This document shows, one piece after another, positions 12,606 through 25,240 of a stretch of DNA of 64,000 nucleotides. The number at the start of each line of letters is the position of its first letter. Position 1 is the stretch's first letter. The notes under the pieces are model-generated. The model was given only the letters and a program-made list of their open reading frames with translations, did no database searches and was not told the DNA's origin. Source of the stretch: Chionoecetes opilio (taxonomy: Eukaryota; Arthropoda; Malacostraca; Decapoda; Majidae); contig JACEEZ010010991.1 in NCBI GenBank assembly GCA_016584305.1, forward strand, positions 287,501-351,500. The letters run 5' to 3'. The translations under genes were made by a program, and so were the position numbers.

Positions 12606-12857
12606 CATTTCCATCACCGAGTCACAGGGAGAAAAGGAAAAAAAACACAAATATACGCTGATAGGAGACACAACTAGACATGAATAATTTCTTTCTTGCT
12701 TGAGTCACAGGAAAATAAGGAGAAAACCCCAAACTAGATAAGTTATGCTGATAGGAGAGACAACTAACTAGACATGATATACTATTTATCTTTCCTGCTT
12801 GAGTCACAGGAAAATAAGGAGAATACTTCCAAACTACGCGGACAGGGCAAACAACTA

Positions 12858-13070
12858 ACTATAGTCTATTTTATTTAACGAGGCGAAAATTCCATTCTAT
12901 CTTAAGGTCTCATGCTTAAAATGATGCCTGTGTTTACCTAATAATATGGTTAACTATGATAAATTACAACTGAAATTAGAAGAAGCGTAGTATTCCCTTC
13001 TCCTGGCATCAAATATCAGTCAGTAAGCAGCAAGTGGGCAGGATTTTTCACCTCCTTAAAAAATATAGAC
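12858..13070. mobile_element. Inverted-repeat element family A, copy 1
   Basis: The terminal arms read TTTAACGAGGCGAAAATTCC and, inverted, TTAAGGAGGTGAAAAATCC. The about 200-bp core (CTTAAGGTCTCATGCTTAAA...AGTCAGTAAGCAGCAAG) recurs at 31.6 and 40.3 kb. It sits inside a 76-bp tandem repeat unit. Confidence 0.85.
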
Positions 13071-13079
13071 ATGATCTCT

Positions 13080-13960
13080 ATGTATACTTCTCTTCTCTTT
13101 CTTACACCGCCACCAAGTTTCCAAGTTCCAAGTTTATTTTTAGAAAGTTGGGGGGAAATTACAAAGAGGGAGGGGGGGGGGGGGAACAAGGATACAAAGT
13201 TTTGAAATATATAAATACAGAAAAAGAATAAAAGTGGCCGGGCGGTCTTTATACTATTATTTCGGCTTGCTGTTTTTAGTTGAACATTCTCACGAAATCA
13301 ATTTTTTTTTTAAATAACAAAAAATAAATCAGGATCAAAATCACATAATAAGTATAGCGCAGTGTCAGTTCAGCGAGCAGTGTTGATATATGGAATTACA
13401 AAAATAAATACAAACAACATACATAATAAGGCTTAATATATAATAAGAGAAGCAGCAAAAATATAGAGAACATAATGGAGTAGTTATAACAAGATAGATT
13501 TTGGAAAAAGACAAACATAATACGCAGAAAAAACATATAAAGCATAATAGACATAAATATACCTACATAATATATGATAAAAGCAGCAGCAGAACATATG
13601 GGGAACATTATAGAATAGCGCCACCACTACGGCTGTAATCGGCCGTGAAGGTTGCGGGCGGCCCACCTTCCGGCAGGCCTACCCTTGGCCAGGATGGGGT
13701 GCGCGTCAACCACTACAATGGCCAACCAGTTAAGTCCTATTTCCTCGCTTCTGTCCACCACACCCCACACATGAATGAGCCGCGGGGGGGGGGGGGGGGA
13801 CTAGTGGTCTACGCCTCATGAGTCGTGTCTCAAAGTTAACAACCCCAGCCGAGGGCACCACATAGCATAGGTCTAAAGCCTTACTGTTTATTTCACTTTA
13901 CATTTTTCAGTCTAATTTTATTGATTTTAATAACTAACTAGCTTTAACTTACTAACTACC
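13080..13960. other. No recognised gene
   Basis: AT-rich with two G-homopolymer patches (13169-13182 and 13787-13800). No conserved coding segment is seen. Confidence 0.55.
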
Positions 13961-13965
13961 TAACT

Positions 13966-14176
13966 TTAACCCCTTGAGGCCCAGAACGTAATTTCCATTG
14001 TAATTTGGGTACCATTAGACGATTTTTATGACTATAAGCAATATTTATAGATATGATCGGTTTAGTGCCCTTGTCCACTAACTAATTTGGTATATTAAGT
14101 GACTTTTCGTAATTTTATGGCTCGACAACATACAATTTTTTATAGCCAAGGAAAGATCTGGGCGTGAAGGAGTTAA
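13966..14176. mobile_element. piggyBac-like miniature element, copy 1
   Basis: TTAA lies at both ends. The ends CCCCTTGAGGCCCAGA and (inverted) CTCCTTCACGCCCAGA form inverted repeats starting with C-runs, as in piggyBac-type elements with TTAA targets. The core ACGTAATTTCCATTGTAATT is shared with other copies. Confidence 0.85.
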
Positions 14177-14179
14177 TAA

Positions 14180-14590
14180 GTAACGTAACTAAGAGCAGTG
14201 GTCGGTGGGGTAGCTGCATCCCTTCCTCTATACATATATGTAACTAACGAAAGTAATAAGCAGTAAATTATTAATGACAAGATAAAACTGTGGATAATAC
14301 TGAGCACCTCCAAACCGAGGCAGTGGTATAGGATAGCATCAGTGCGGCGCCACCACTGCTGATTGGCACGCACCACCCTGCCATCCCTCACCACCACTGG
14401 GTCAAGGTAGATTATATATAAAAAAAAAAAAAGGACGTATGATCAATATCAGAACTTCAACATGAATAGCTGAGCATATTAAATTTCACTATATTTTGTC
14501 CGGTGCGTGAAGGCCACAGCTTCACCCTGCGAGGTCATGCAATTATACTCAGCTTCTATTTTGTCCAGTTCATATACTATGCCCACATGT
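14180..14590. other. No recognised gene
   Basis: Unique sequence. GGTGGTGGCGCCGC-like patches near 13615 and 14345 resemble each other, with no coding evidence. Confidence 0.55.
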
Positions 14591-14935
14591 ATAATTATAT
14601 TTTATTTGGTTTAGCACTTAACTTCATTTCCTGATGTATATATATATTATGTACATTTTTTTCCTGTAGGGGAGAGCGGGGCAGGTTGCATCATTGCCTC
14701 TAACTCGCATTAACTTTTTTTATTATTATTATTATTATTGTTGTAGTTGTAGTAGTAGTAGTTTATAGTAGTAGTATAGTAGTAGTAGTAGTAGTATTAA
14801 GACGATGTACGTGTGATAACATGCGAGTTAATGATGGCGAGGCAATGATGCAACCTACCCTCGATGCAACCTGCCCCGCTCTCCCCTATGCCTTCGTGTG
14901 AAAATAAAATTATTACTATTATTACTATTATTCAA
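14590..14935 (+). mobile_element. Interspersed repeat 3' tail, split by an inverted-repeat element
   Basis: Same terminus as at 9.8 kb (CCTTCGTGTGAAAATAAAATT then ATT repeats), interrupted at TA by the 218-bp element at 14669. Confidence 0.75.
14669..14886. mobile_element. Inverted-repeat element with GGGGAGAGCGGGGCAGG ends, TA target
   Basis: The inverted ends GGGGAGAGCGGGGCAGGTTG match on both sides, and a second inner arm pair (CATCATTGCCTC, GTTAATG) encloses ATT/AGT repeats. TA flanks lie at 14667 and 14887. It interrupts an interspersed tail whose intact form (TTTTGTATGCCTTTGGG) is seen near 9870. Confidence 0.9.
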
Positions 14936-15039
14936 AAAGTTCATCAACATAAAAGTATGATGCAAAACAATGGGCGAGAAGCCAGGGCAACATTTCAGTA
15001 AGTATTTTTGTCATGTGTTCAGAGTAAAGAATAAACTGT

Positions 15040-15215
15040 CCACCAAGTCTTCTCAAGTCATGTAGAAATATAAATGACAATGACGTGATTGCGAATATAC
15101 AGATCAAGATAGACGTAGTGGCGGGGATCTTATTCATTATTATCAATCATAAGTCATGTAGAAATATAAATGACAATGACGTAGGTAGTTGCGAATTAAC
15201 AGATCAAGACGTGAC
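15040..15215. repeat. About 95-bp partial duplication
   Basis: TCATGTAGAAATATAAATGA followed by CAATGACGT...GCGAAT and CAGATCAAGA occurs at 15057 and 15152. Confidence 0.85.
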
Positions 15216-15454
15216 AGTGATCGTGCCAATGGTTGCCTCAAGACTTTAATGGACCAAGATCGTGCCTAAACCCTCCCTGACAGCATCCCGGGCGCTGCAA
15301 CACACATGACACAGCCTCGCACAGCCTCGCCTACACCCAGAACTGCGCTGTACATGGCAAGACGTAAGATTAACTGACCTTCTATCTAGTCTATCAAATC
15401 ATCTATTAAAAGTCAATTGATCTATAGGGAAAACGTACGTATATGGACGTATTT

Positions 15455-15534
15455 GGTGGTAGTAGTAGTAGTGGTGGTAGTAGTGGTGGTAGTAGAAGTA
15501 GTAGTAGTAGTAAAGTAGTAGTAGAGTAGTAGTA

Positions 15535-15578
<44 letters not shown>

Positions 15579-15750
15579 AAGTTGTTGTAGTAGTAGTAGT
15601 AGTAGTATTAGTAGTAGTAGTAGTAGTAGTAGTGGTAATAGTAGTAGCAGTAGTGGTGTAGTGCAAGTATTAGTAGTAGTAAAAGTAGTGGTAATAGTAG
15701 TAGGAATAGTAGATAGTTGTTGTAGTGGTAGTGGTAGTAGTAGTACATGG
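15455..15750. repeat. GTA trinucleotide repeat
   Basis: AGT/GTA repeat with GGT and AAAGT interruptions. Confidence 0.94.
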
Positions 15751-15857
15751 CGACACAAACGAGCAGATAACATACGGAACAGAAGACCGCCAGAAATACC
15801 AGACGGTTTTGTCAGAGCCATTTAAGATGTGTATCGCCCTCACATTACTTCTCATGC

Positions 15858-15890
15858 CATAGATAGATAGATAATTTTATTGACCATAGA
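15858..15890 (-). mobile_element. Retroelement-like tail GGTCAATAAAATTATCTATC
   Basis: Minus-strand GGTCAATAAAATTATCTATC with further TATC repeats is nearly the same as the plus-strand tail at 28968-29000. AATAAA plus a tetranucleotide tail suggests a SINE/LINE 3' end. Confidence 0.5.
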
Positions 15891-15927
15891 TAGCTAGGCA
15901 GTAGGACAGGTGTAGTTACAGGACGAT

Positions 15928-16305
15928 ACAAGCTTGGAAGGGATTGATTGATTTAATGCCCCAAAAAGGTGAATGTGCCAGACATCAGAGGTCATATGGC
16001 ACAGCTTGGAAGGGATTGATTGATTTAATGCCCAAAAAGGTGAATGTGCCAGACATCAGAGGTCATATGGCACAGCTTGGAAGGGATGATTGATTTAATG
16101 CCCCAAAAAGGTGAATGTGCCAGACACAGAGGTATATGGCACAGCTTGGAAGGGATTGATTGATTTAATGCCCCAAAAAGGTGAATGTGCCAGACATCAG
16201 AGGTCATATGGCACAGCTTGGAAGGGATTGATTGATTTAATGCCCCAAAAAGGTGAATGTGCCAGACATCAGAGGTCATATGGCACAGCTTGGAAGGGAT
16301 ATAAG
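15928..16305. repeat. About 72-bp minisatellite, 5 copies
   Basis: Unit runs CAGCTTGGAAGGGATTGATT, GATTTAATGCCCCAAAAAGG, AATGTGCCAGACATCAGAGG. Copy 3 has several deletions. Confidence 0.92.
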
Positions 16306-16309
16306 AGCC

Positions 16310-16680
16310 TTCCCTTGCCGCAAAGTAAATAGCACTGTTTCCACCTATAGGTCAACTATTTAAATAAAAACTAAGAACAGCTAACATGATCCTTGGCCAC
16401 CTGCTACAAGGTTCTTAGGGCTTGGGCGTGGCAGGGGGGAGGGCGTGCCTCGTGAGGTGTTGAGAGGGACAAATCCTTTCCTCAAGTGACGGGCGGCGCG
16501 GCGCGGGGCAAACAAAGGCAGTGCCCTGTGCCCTACCTGTCTGTCTGTCACGGCACGGCGGCCTGATAGCAACAAGGCGGCGATAACCTTTCTGAAACCT
16601 GCTTATCTATCACGTTTTAAGCCTGAACAATAACAGTTAAATAAAAGAGAAAATAAAATAAAAAAGAAGAAGGAAAATAA
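16310..16680. other. No recognised gene
   Basis: GC-rich patch at 16430-16570 flanked by AT-rich sequence. No coding similarity is recognised. Confidence 0.5.
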
Positions 16681-16682
16681 GA

Positions 16683-17032
16683 AAGAACATAAGAAAATAA
16701 GGAAGCTACAAGAGGCCGTGAGACCTACACATGGTAGTTCCTGTTACTTAACACTACCTACATCCACCTTTCATCCCCATCCATGAAATTATCCAGCCTC
16801 CCTTTAAAGCTCTCTAATGACTCTGCACTAACTACCTGACGACTGAGTCCATACCAATCATTCACCACCCTATTTGTGAACCAGTTTCTCCCTATTTCCT
16901 TTTTAAATCTACGCTTCTCCAGTTTGAATCCGTTACTTCTTGTTCTAAATCCCTATTGACTCGGCACTAACTACCTGACGACTGAGTCCATACCAATCAT
17001 TTACCACCCTATCAATTAAATCATTTACTTAA
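16683..17032 (-). mobile_element. LINE 3' end, 5'-truncated copy
   Basis: On the minus strand this encodes the end of a LINE ORF2 (NDWYGLSRQVV..SFKGRLDNFMD) and then a 3' UTR. The terminal signature reads GTAGTTCC complemented, CCTCTTGTAGCTTCC, then TTATTTTCTTATGTTCTTAT, an octamer-type (TTCTTATG) tail as in CR1-group elements. It lies next to two further copies. Confidence 0.85.
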
Positions 17033-17660
17033 TAAGAACATAAGAAAATAAGGAAGCTACAAGAGGCCGCGAGGCCTAAACGTGGTAGTTCCTGTTACCT
17101 AACACTACCTACATCCACCTTTCATCCCCATCCATGAACCTATCCAGCTCCTCTTTAAAGCTCCCTAATGACTCCTCACTAACTACCTGTCTACTGAGAC
17201 CATTCCATTCATTCACCACCCTATTTGTAAACCAGTTTTTCCCTATTTCCTTTCTAAATCTACGCTTTTCCAGCTTGAATCCGTTACTTCTTGTTCTACC
17301 CTGGTTAAAAGCCGTAAGAACTTTTTCTACCTATCCTTTATTAAATCCCTGTATCCACTTAAAAACTTCTATCAGATCTCGCCTAACTCTGCGTCTCTCG
17401 AGTGAGTGTAATTTTAATAACTTCAATCTCCTCTCATAATTAAAGTTACGCATCGCTTGTATCATTTTGGTCATCCTTCTCTGCACTGTTTCTAACAAGG
17501 CTATATCCATCTTGTAATATGGAGACCAAAACTGAACCGCATAGTCTAGGTGAGGCCTGACTAGAGCCAGATAAAGCTTTAGAATAACTTCCGCACTTCT
17601 ACTTTTAACACTTCTGGTAATGAATCCTAATACTCTATTAGCTCTATTTCTGGCCTTAAT
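17033..17660 (-). mobile_element. LINE 3' end with reverse-transcriptase C-terminal coding
   Basis: On the minus strand it encodes NRANRVLGFITRSVKSRSAE, LYLALVRPHLDYAVQFWSPY and LLETVQRRMTKMI, the C-terminal thumb-like end of a CR1/Jockey-group reverse transcriptase. This continues into NDWNGLSRQV and the standard 3' UTR and octamer tail at 17033. The 5' part is missing, typical of incomplete reverse transcription. Confidence 0.88.
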
Positions 17661-17785
17661 ACTACCTACATCCACCTTTCATCCCCATTCATGACATTAT
17701 CTAGCCTCCTTTCAAAACTCCCTATTGACGCACCACTAACTACCTGACGACACAGTCCATTCCAATCATTTACCACCCTATTGAG
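17655..17785 (-). mobile_element. Third adjoining LINE 3' fragment
   Basis: It repeats the CTACCTACATCCACCTTTC...CACCCTATT part of the LINE end, directly abutting the previous copy but lacking the terminal tail. Three overlapping copies in tandem suggest nested insertion or local duplication. Confidence 0.75.
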
Positions 17786-18220
17786 ATAACAAGCAGACAC
17801 AGGATGAATGAGTCAACCCTTGCACACTACGGCTTATCATTAGTTGTTATCAAAGCAGATAATAAGCATAGCCTCGACTTCTACGCAGGAAACGAGTTGT
17901 GTAATGCAATCATTGTTTTGTGGCGACGAGAGAACAACACCTCCATCCCATCTCACCCCTCATCATTATTCCATTCATCACCACTTCATTCTTCTGTCCC
18001 TCACGCCTCATTACCCATCCCATTAATGAGGTTACAACAAGGCCCCTTCTGAACCCCACACTATAAGCGACGCCTTTATAGAGACGCCTTTTTGTTACAG
18101 CTACGCCTTTCTACATTCTCTGTGGCGCCATTCACTGTCTTCAACTCTTCATCTACAAGGCCACAGAGAGACACTTGTAGGTTAGCATTGTCAGTTTTTG
18201 TCACCCATAGCTACCTAAGA
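17786..18220. other. No recognised gene
   Basis: Mixed unique sequence with an about 80-codon open frame (17804-18052). No family, splice or composition support. Confidence 0.5.
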
Positions 18221-18221
18221 T

Positions 18222-18226
18222 GGGGT

Positions 18227-18272
<46 letters not shown>

Positions 18273-18326
18273 TGGTAGTAGTAGTAGTAGTAGTAGAGTA
18301 GTAGTAGTGGTAGTGGTAGTAGTGGT

Positions 18327-18408
<82 letters not shown>

Positions 18409-18515
18409 TGTAGTGGTTGTAGTAGTATAAGTAATAGAAGTAGTAGTAGTGGTGGTAGTAGAAATTGTAGTAGTGGAAGTAGTAGAAGTAGTAGTAGTAA
18501 CAATTGTAGTAGTAA

Positions 18516-18597
<82 letters not shown>

Positions 18598-18782
18598 AGT
18601 AGAAATTGTAGTAGTAGAAGTAGTAGTAGTAAAAATTGTAGTAGTAGTAGTAGTAGTAGTATGTAGTAGTATAGTATAGTAGTAGTAGTAGTAGTGTAGT
18701 AGAATTGTAGTAGTGAAGTAGTAGTAGTAGTAGTAGTAGAAATTGTAGTAGTAGTAGTAGTAGTAGTAGTAGTAATAGTAGA

Positions 18783-18825
<43 letters not shown>

Positions 18826-18929
18826 TAGTAGTAGTAGTAGTAGTAGTAATGTAGTAGTAGTAGTAGTAGTATGTAGTAGTAGTAGTAGTAGTAAGTAGTA
18901 GTAGTAGTAGTAATAGTAGTAGTAGTAGA

Positions 18930-19007
<78 letters not shown>

Positions 19008-19015
19008 ACAAGAAA
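18222..19015. repeat. GTA trinucleotide repeat, about 800 bp
   Basis: AGT repeat with GGT, AAT and AAGT variants. Between 18660 and 18930 many single-base slips change phase. Long Thr/Tyr/Leu and Val frames are repeat translations. Confidence 0.95.
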
Positions 19016-19129
19016 GAAGTAAAAGATGACGTAAACAGTCTTGACAGCAACAGTAGTAGTAGTTAAGGAAGTCGTAGTAGTGACAGCAGTAACAAGTAGT
19101 ACGTAGAAATAGTAGTTGGAGTAATGTAA

Positions 19130-19152
19130 TATTAATATTAATAATAATAATA

Positions 19153-19191
<39 letters not shown>

Positions 19192-19198
19192 TAGCAGA
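19130..19198. repeat. ATA trinucleotide repeat
   Basis: About 65 bp of AAT/ATA repeats. Confidence 0.9.
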
Positions 19199-19464
19199 AG
19201 CAAATAGTGATGGAAATACATACCATGGCACAAGTACAGTAGTAGTAGTTGTAGTAAACAGTAAAAAGTAATAGTAGATATATAAAATAATAGTGAACCA
19301 TATTTAAGAGTAGGTAGTGAATATAGTAAACCTTATTTAACTTATTATTTTTTATTAGCCTATTATTTCTAACCTTATTTAAGAGTAATGGTGAATATAG
19401 CCAAAGTAATTGTTGAATTTCTTAAAACGGGAGAGGAGTACGACATTTTTTTTAAAGAATCTGC

Positions 19465-19790
19465 ATCCAAGGTAAATAAAGAAGACAGTAAGATGATAAA
19501 TGGGAGACATACGAAAAATATAATGCAAATAAAAATATACATAATAATATACCAAAAAATATAAGGTAAATAAAGAAGACTATAAGATCCATCATAAAAT
19601 AGAACACACAGAATACAGTTACGAAAAGGTAAATAAAGAAGACAGTAAGATGATAAATGGGAGACATACGAAAAATATAATGCAAATAAAAATATACATA
19701 ATAATATACCAAAAAATATAAGGTAAATAAAGAAGACTATAAGATCCCTCGTAAAATAAAATACATGGAATACTGTCACGAAAAAATATG
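19465..19790. repeat. About 158-bp tandem duplication
   Basis: AAGGTAAATAAAGAAGACAG...GAGACATACGAAAAATATAA...TAAGATCC occurs twice, nearly identical, from about 19468 and 19627. Confidence 0.9.
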
Positions 19791-19939
19791 TATCCTGAGA
19801 AATAAAAGCGGATGTTTGATAGTATAGAAAAGAACAAGGGAAGGATCTGATTACTGTTTCCAGGAAGACAATATTATTATGGGAAGATAATAAGTCAGAG
19901 GAAGACTGTAGACGGTGGTGTTGGTTTTGACATGGAGGG

Positions 19940-20750
<811 letters not shown>

Positions 20751-20965
20751 TGCAACCATCCACCAGACAGACAGAAGAGTAACAAAAATAAAACAAAAAA
20801 ATAAGACAATGACTGGAACAAGGTATAAATAGTAGGAGCAATCACCACCAATAACACTGCAGGACCCCATAAATGAAGACAGGACAACAGGTATATAGCT
20901 ACAATATAGGACAAGGACAACAACAACAGCCAAAAAATGGATGAGTAAAAAATGAATGATCTCGT

Positions 20966-20993
20966 AAAAAAAAAAAAAAAAAAAAAAAAAAAG
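20966..20993. repeat. Poly(A) run
   Basis: About 27 A with flanking A-rich sequence. Confidence 0.9.
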
Positions 20994-21424
20994 TGCAAGA
21001 ATAATCAAGAAATGCACGTATCAAAAAGGCAATAATAATAATACTAATAAAACATGACAACAGAGAGAAAAAAAAATGGATGGAACAAATAAGGACAAAT
21101 TAATAAAACAATAACAAATAAATAAAAAAAAAATCACCCCCCCAAAAAAAATTATATATAAAAAGTGCAAGAAAAAACAAGAAATCCACGTATTAAAAAG
21201 GCCAATACTTCAACAGCCACTCATAATAACGAAGATAAAGAATAATAGTAATAATAATAATAATAAAATGCAAGATTATTCAAGAAAAATCCATGTATAT
21301 ATATATTAAAAAAAAAAAAAATAAATTCAACAGACACTCATAACGAAGAAAAAAGATCGCAATAGTAATAATAATAAAGTGCAGGAGTAATGAAGAACTC
21401 CATATAAAAAAAAGGCCACTACTT

Positions 21425-21476
21425 CATCCATTTTTATTATTTTTATATCTTCGTTATGAGTGTCTTGAATAATTGG

Positions 21477-21555
<79 letters not shown>

Positions 21556-21726
21556 TACGTGGATTTCTTGGTTATTCTTGCACTTTTTATTATTATTATT
21601 ACTATTATTTTCTATCTTCGTTATTATGAGTATATAAATATATATATATAGTATACTCATAATAACGAAGATAAAAAATAATAGTAATAATAATAATAAA
21701 AAGTGCAAGAATAACCAAGAAATCAC

Positions 21727-21817
<91 letters not shown>

Positions 21818-21882
21818 TATATATATAAAGCCAATTATTCAAGACACTCATAACGAAGATATAAAAATAATAAAAATGGATG
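21425..21882. repeat. Long near-perfect palindrome (about 215-bp arms)
   Basis: The left arm starts CATCCATTTTTATTATTTTT and passes through GAATAATTGGCTTT, a TA run, TACGTGGATTTCTTGG and ATCTTCGTTATTATGAG. The right arm is its inverse and ends ATAATAAAAATGGATG. The TA runs differ in length. Confidence 0.92.
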
Positions 21883-21888
21883 GGACAC

Positions 21889-22067
<179 letters not shown>

Positions 22068-22239
22068 GGGGTACAAGACGTAATCTACCTAAAAAACAAA
22101 AGTGCAAAAAATAATTAAGAAATCCACGTATATATCAAAAAGACAACAATTCAACAGGCACGCATAACGAAGAAGAAAAACAGTAACACTAAGAACAATA
22201 AAAAGGTGCAAGAATAATCAAGAGATCGACCTAAGTATA

Positions 22240-22735
22240 TATAAAGAAGATGAAGATTCAAAACATTCATAACGAGAGAAAAAAAGAAGAAGATTCAAAA
22301 CATTCATAACGAGAAAAAAAAAAGATTCAAAACATTCATAACGAGAAGAAAAAAAGATTCAAAACATTCATAACGAGAAGAAAAGAAGATTCAAAACATT
22401 CATAACGAGAAAAAAAAAAGAAGACAAAACATTCATAACGAGAGAAAAAAAAGAAGACAAAACATTCATAACGAGAGAAAAAAAAAAGAAGACTCAAAAC
22501 ATTCATAACGAGAAAAAAAAAGAAGATTCAAAACATTCATAACGAGAAGAAAAAGAAGAAGACTCAAACATTCATAACGAGAAAAAAAAAGAAGATTCAA
22601 AACATTCATAACGAGAAAAAAAAAAAAGATTCAAAACATTCATAACGAGAGAAAAAAAAAAAAAAGATTCAAAACATTCATAACGAGAAAAAAAAAAAAG
22701 AAGACTCAAAACATTCATAACGAGAGAAAAAAAAA
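22240..22735. repeat. About 34-bp minisatellite (ATTCAAAACATTCATAACGAG)
   Basis: Units GATTCAAAACATTCATAACG plus AGA and an A-run of variable length, about 14 copies. They look derived from the neighbouring CATAACGAAGA family. Confidence 0.92.
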
Positions 22736-22779
22736 GTAGTGGCGGCCGTTCACCACCACCGTCAGTAGTGTGGTGTTGT

Positions 22780-22868
22780 GGGCGGGGAGGGGGGGCGAAG
22801 GGGGGGAGGGCACAGCGTGGGGGGGGGGGCTGGTGAGGGAGGGGGGGGGTGACAGCGGGGAGGGGAGT
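22780..22868 (+). other. G-run cluster (possible quadruplex-forming DNA)
   Basis: Ten or so G-runs of 3-11 bases are separated by short loops within 90 bp, amid otherwise AT-rich DNA. Suitable for G-quadruplexes; function unknown. Confidence 0.7.
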
Positions 22869-22924
22869 TAGTATATAATTTAAAGGGACCAGTTGGATGA
22901 ATATTATGTAAACATCTCCACTGA

Positions 22925-23085
22925 CCCTGCCTCCATGTCTGACGGACGCTGTGCAGGTCAGGTCAGGTCACCGTAGTAGGTCACAGCAGTGGTGGTGGTG
23001 GTGGTGGTGGTGACGGGGGGCTGCAGGTAGACACGCACACGCACGCACGAACGCACACGAGCACGGAGCACTATATACACCGGTA
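22925..23085 (+). promoter_or_regulatory. Possible regulatory cluster: AGGTCA half sites and TATA-like box
   Basis: CAGGTCAGGTCAGGTCACC holds three overlapping AGGTCA half sites at 5-bp period, with a fourth 7 bp later. CTATATACAC follows at 23071. Nuclear receptors such as EcR/RXR bind AGGTCA-type sites. No transcript start or downstream ORF supports a promoter, so this is tentative. Confidence 0.25.
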
Positions 23086-23194
23086 GTTAGTACAAGACTG
23101 GCGGCTGAGTTGTTAGGTAGTTAGGGTTCGGTTTGTCAGTTTGTTTGTTAGTGTGTTTCCGATGTAATTACCGGGACGACACTTTCACTTCACG

Positions 23195-23350
23195 ACACAG
23201 GTAGTTAGTGCGGAGTCATTAGAGAGCTTTAAAGGGAGGCTGGATAAATTCATGGATGGGGATGAAAGGTGGATGTAGGTAGTGTTAAGTAACAGGATCT
23301 ACCACGTGTAGGTCTCGCGGCCTCTTGTAGCTTCCTTATTTTCTTATGAC
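23195..23350 (+). mobile_element. Short LINE 3' tail
   Basis: It runs GTAGTTAGTGCGGAGTC...ATGGATGGGGATGAAAGG...CTTATTTTCTTATG, the last about 150 bp of the same LINE family in plus orientation. Confidence 0.85.
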
Positions 23351-23419
23351 AACCTCACACACATCACCTGGTACACTACCCGCCGTGACTTCCTATACTT
23401 CTATATACAACACTATCAC

Positions 23420-23705
23420 TTTCCACACGCCCACTTAATGCACCAACCCCTTCACCCACGCCCACTTAATGCACCAACCCCTTCACCCACGCCCACTTAA
23501 TGCACCAACCCCTTCACACACGCCCACTTAATGCACCAACCCCTTCACCCACGCCCACTTAATGCACCAACCCCTTCACCCACGCCCACTTAATGCACCA
23601 ACCCCTTCACCCACGCCCACTTAATTCACCAACCCCTTCACCCACGCCCACTTAAGGAATCCAACCCCTTATCCCACGCCCACTTAAGACACCCAACCCC
23701 TTCCC
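23420..23705. repeat. 31-bp minisatellite
   Basis: Unit CGCCCACTTAATGCACCAAC plus CCCTTCACCCA, about 9 copies, degrading at the right. Confidence 0.93.
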
Positions 23706-24070
23706 GCCCACCCCAGGACCGAAGAGGCCCTGGCAACGAGACCAATAAGTTCCCGGCACTGAGGTTTTTCAATATAATATATTTACGTAGCTATAGATTG
23801 CAGAACTTCCTGGTCTGTCCCCCCTTCACTGGAGGTCTTCCCTAGGACACGTTATGCTTGCTGAGACACCCTGAGACCCCCCTACCATGTCCACCAGTAC
23901 TAAAAATAGCGACAGGCAAAAACACCCACTGTGAAACAATCCGCATTAGCCTCTTTCTCCTCCCTAAACAACTTGTGCCTCATGCCACCTCCAGCCCTTA
24001 TGTAGGAGCACTGCACCACACCAGGATATAAAACCCCTCGTCGTAACCCACAGGAACCCTCACCCAACAC
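23705..24070. other. No recognised gene
   Basis: Unique sequence between an array and a LINE tail. No coding support. Confidence 0.55.
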
Positions 24071-24075
24071 AACTC

Positions 24076-24263
24076 AGGTAGTTAGTGCCAGTTAGTGTCA
24101 ATGGGAGTTAGGTAGTTAAGAGTCAATAGGGAGCTTTAAAAGGAGGCTAGACAGCTTTACGGATGGGGATGAAAGGTGGATGTAGGTAGTGTTAAGTAAC
24201 AGGAACTACCACGTGTAGGTCTCACAGCCTCTTGTATGTAGCTTCCTTATTTTCTTATGTCTG
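24076..24263 (+). mobile_element. Short LINE 3' tail
   Basis: Same terminal segment as at 23.2 kb, with a small internal duplication (GTAGTTAG...GTAGTTAAG). It ends CTTATTTTCTTATG. Confidence 0.85.
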
Positions 24264-24264
24264 A

Positions 24265-24770
<506 letters not shown>

Positions 24771-24988
24771 AATTGTACTACCTACATGCTGACAATTGAG
24801 ACTATCATACAACAAATCATGAATTAATCTAAATACTCAACACAATTAAGTGATTAATCGAGTTGATAAAATACAAATATGTATTAGAAGGCTTTAGATT
24901 AATAGCTATTAAAATTGCATAGCTTTGTATATATATATCCCTTGCCTGTACAGCATATACATAATTTCTAACTCAACTTAGAATTCAA

Positions 24989-25240
24989 TTGGCCGATTTT
25001 CTAAACATGGACTTGGGCTCACCTAAGACTAACCATGTCTTTAGACCAGACATTTAAGCTTTTTAACCATTTTTCCAGGGGGTTTAGTCTCAGATTGGAA
25101 TTGCTAGACACTCACTAACCTCTCCAACATCCAAGACTAATGATATTATACCCTGGACAAATTTTAAAGCACTGAAATGTCTGTCTAAAGCCATGGTTAG
25201 TCTTAGGTTAGCCCATGTCAATGTTTAAAAAATCGGCCAA
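24989..25240. mobile_element. Foldback element with about 67-bp arms
   Basis: The arms start TTGGCCGATTTTCTAAACAT and continue through CACCTAAGACTAACCATG into GACATTT, with the inverse at 25175-25240. No coding capacity. Confidence 0.88.

Noticed and set aside
18211..19231. Long Thr/Tyr/Leu frames of 158-338 codons
   Set aside because: Translations of a GTA repeat in different frames.
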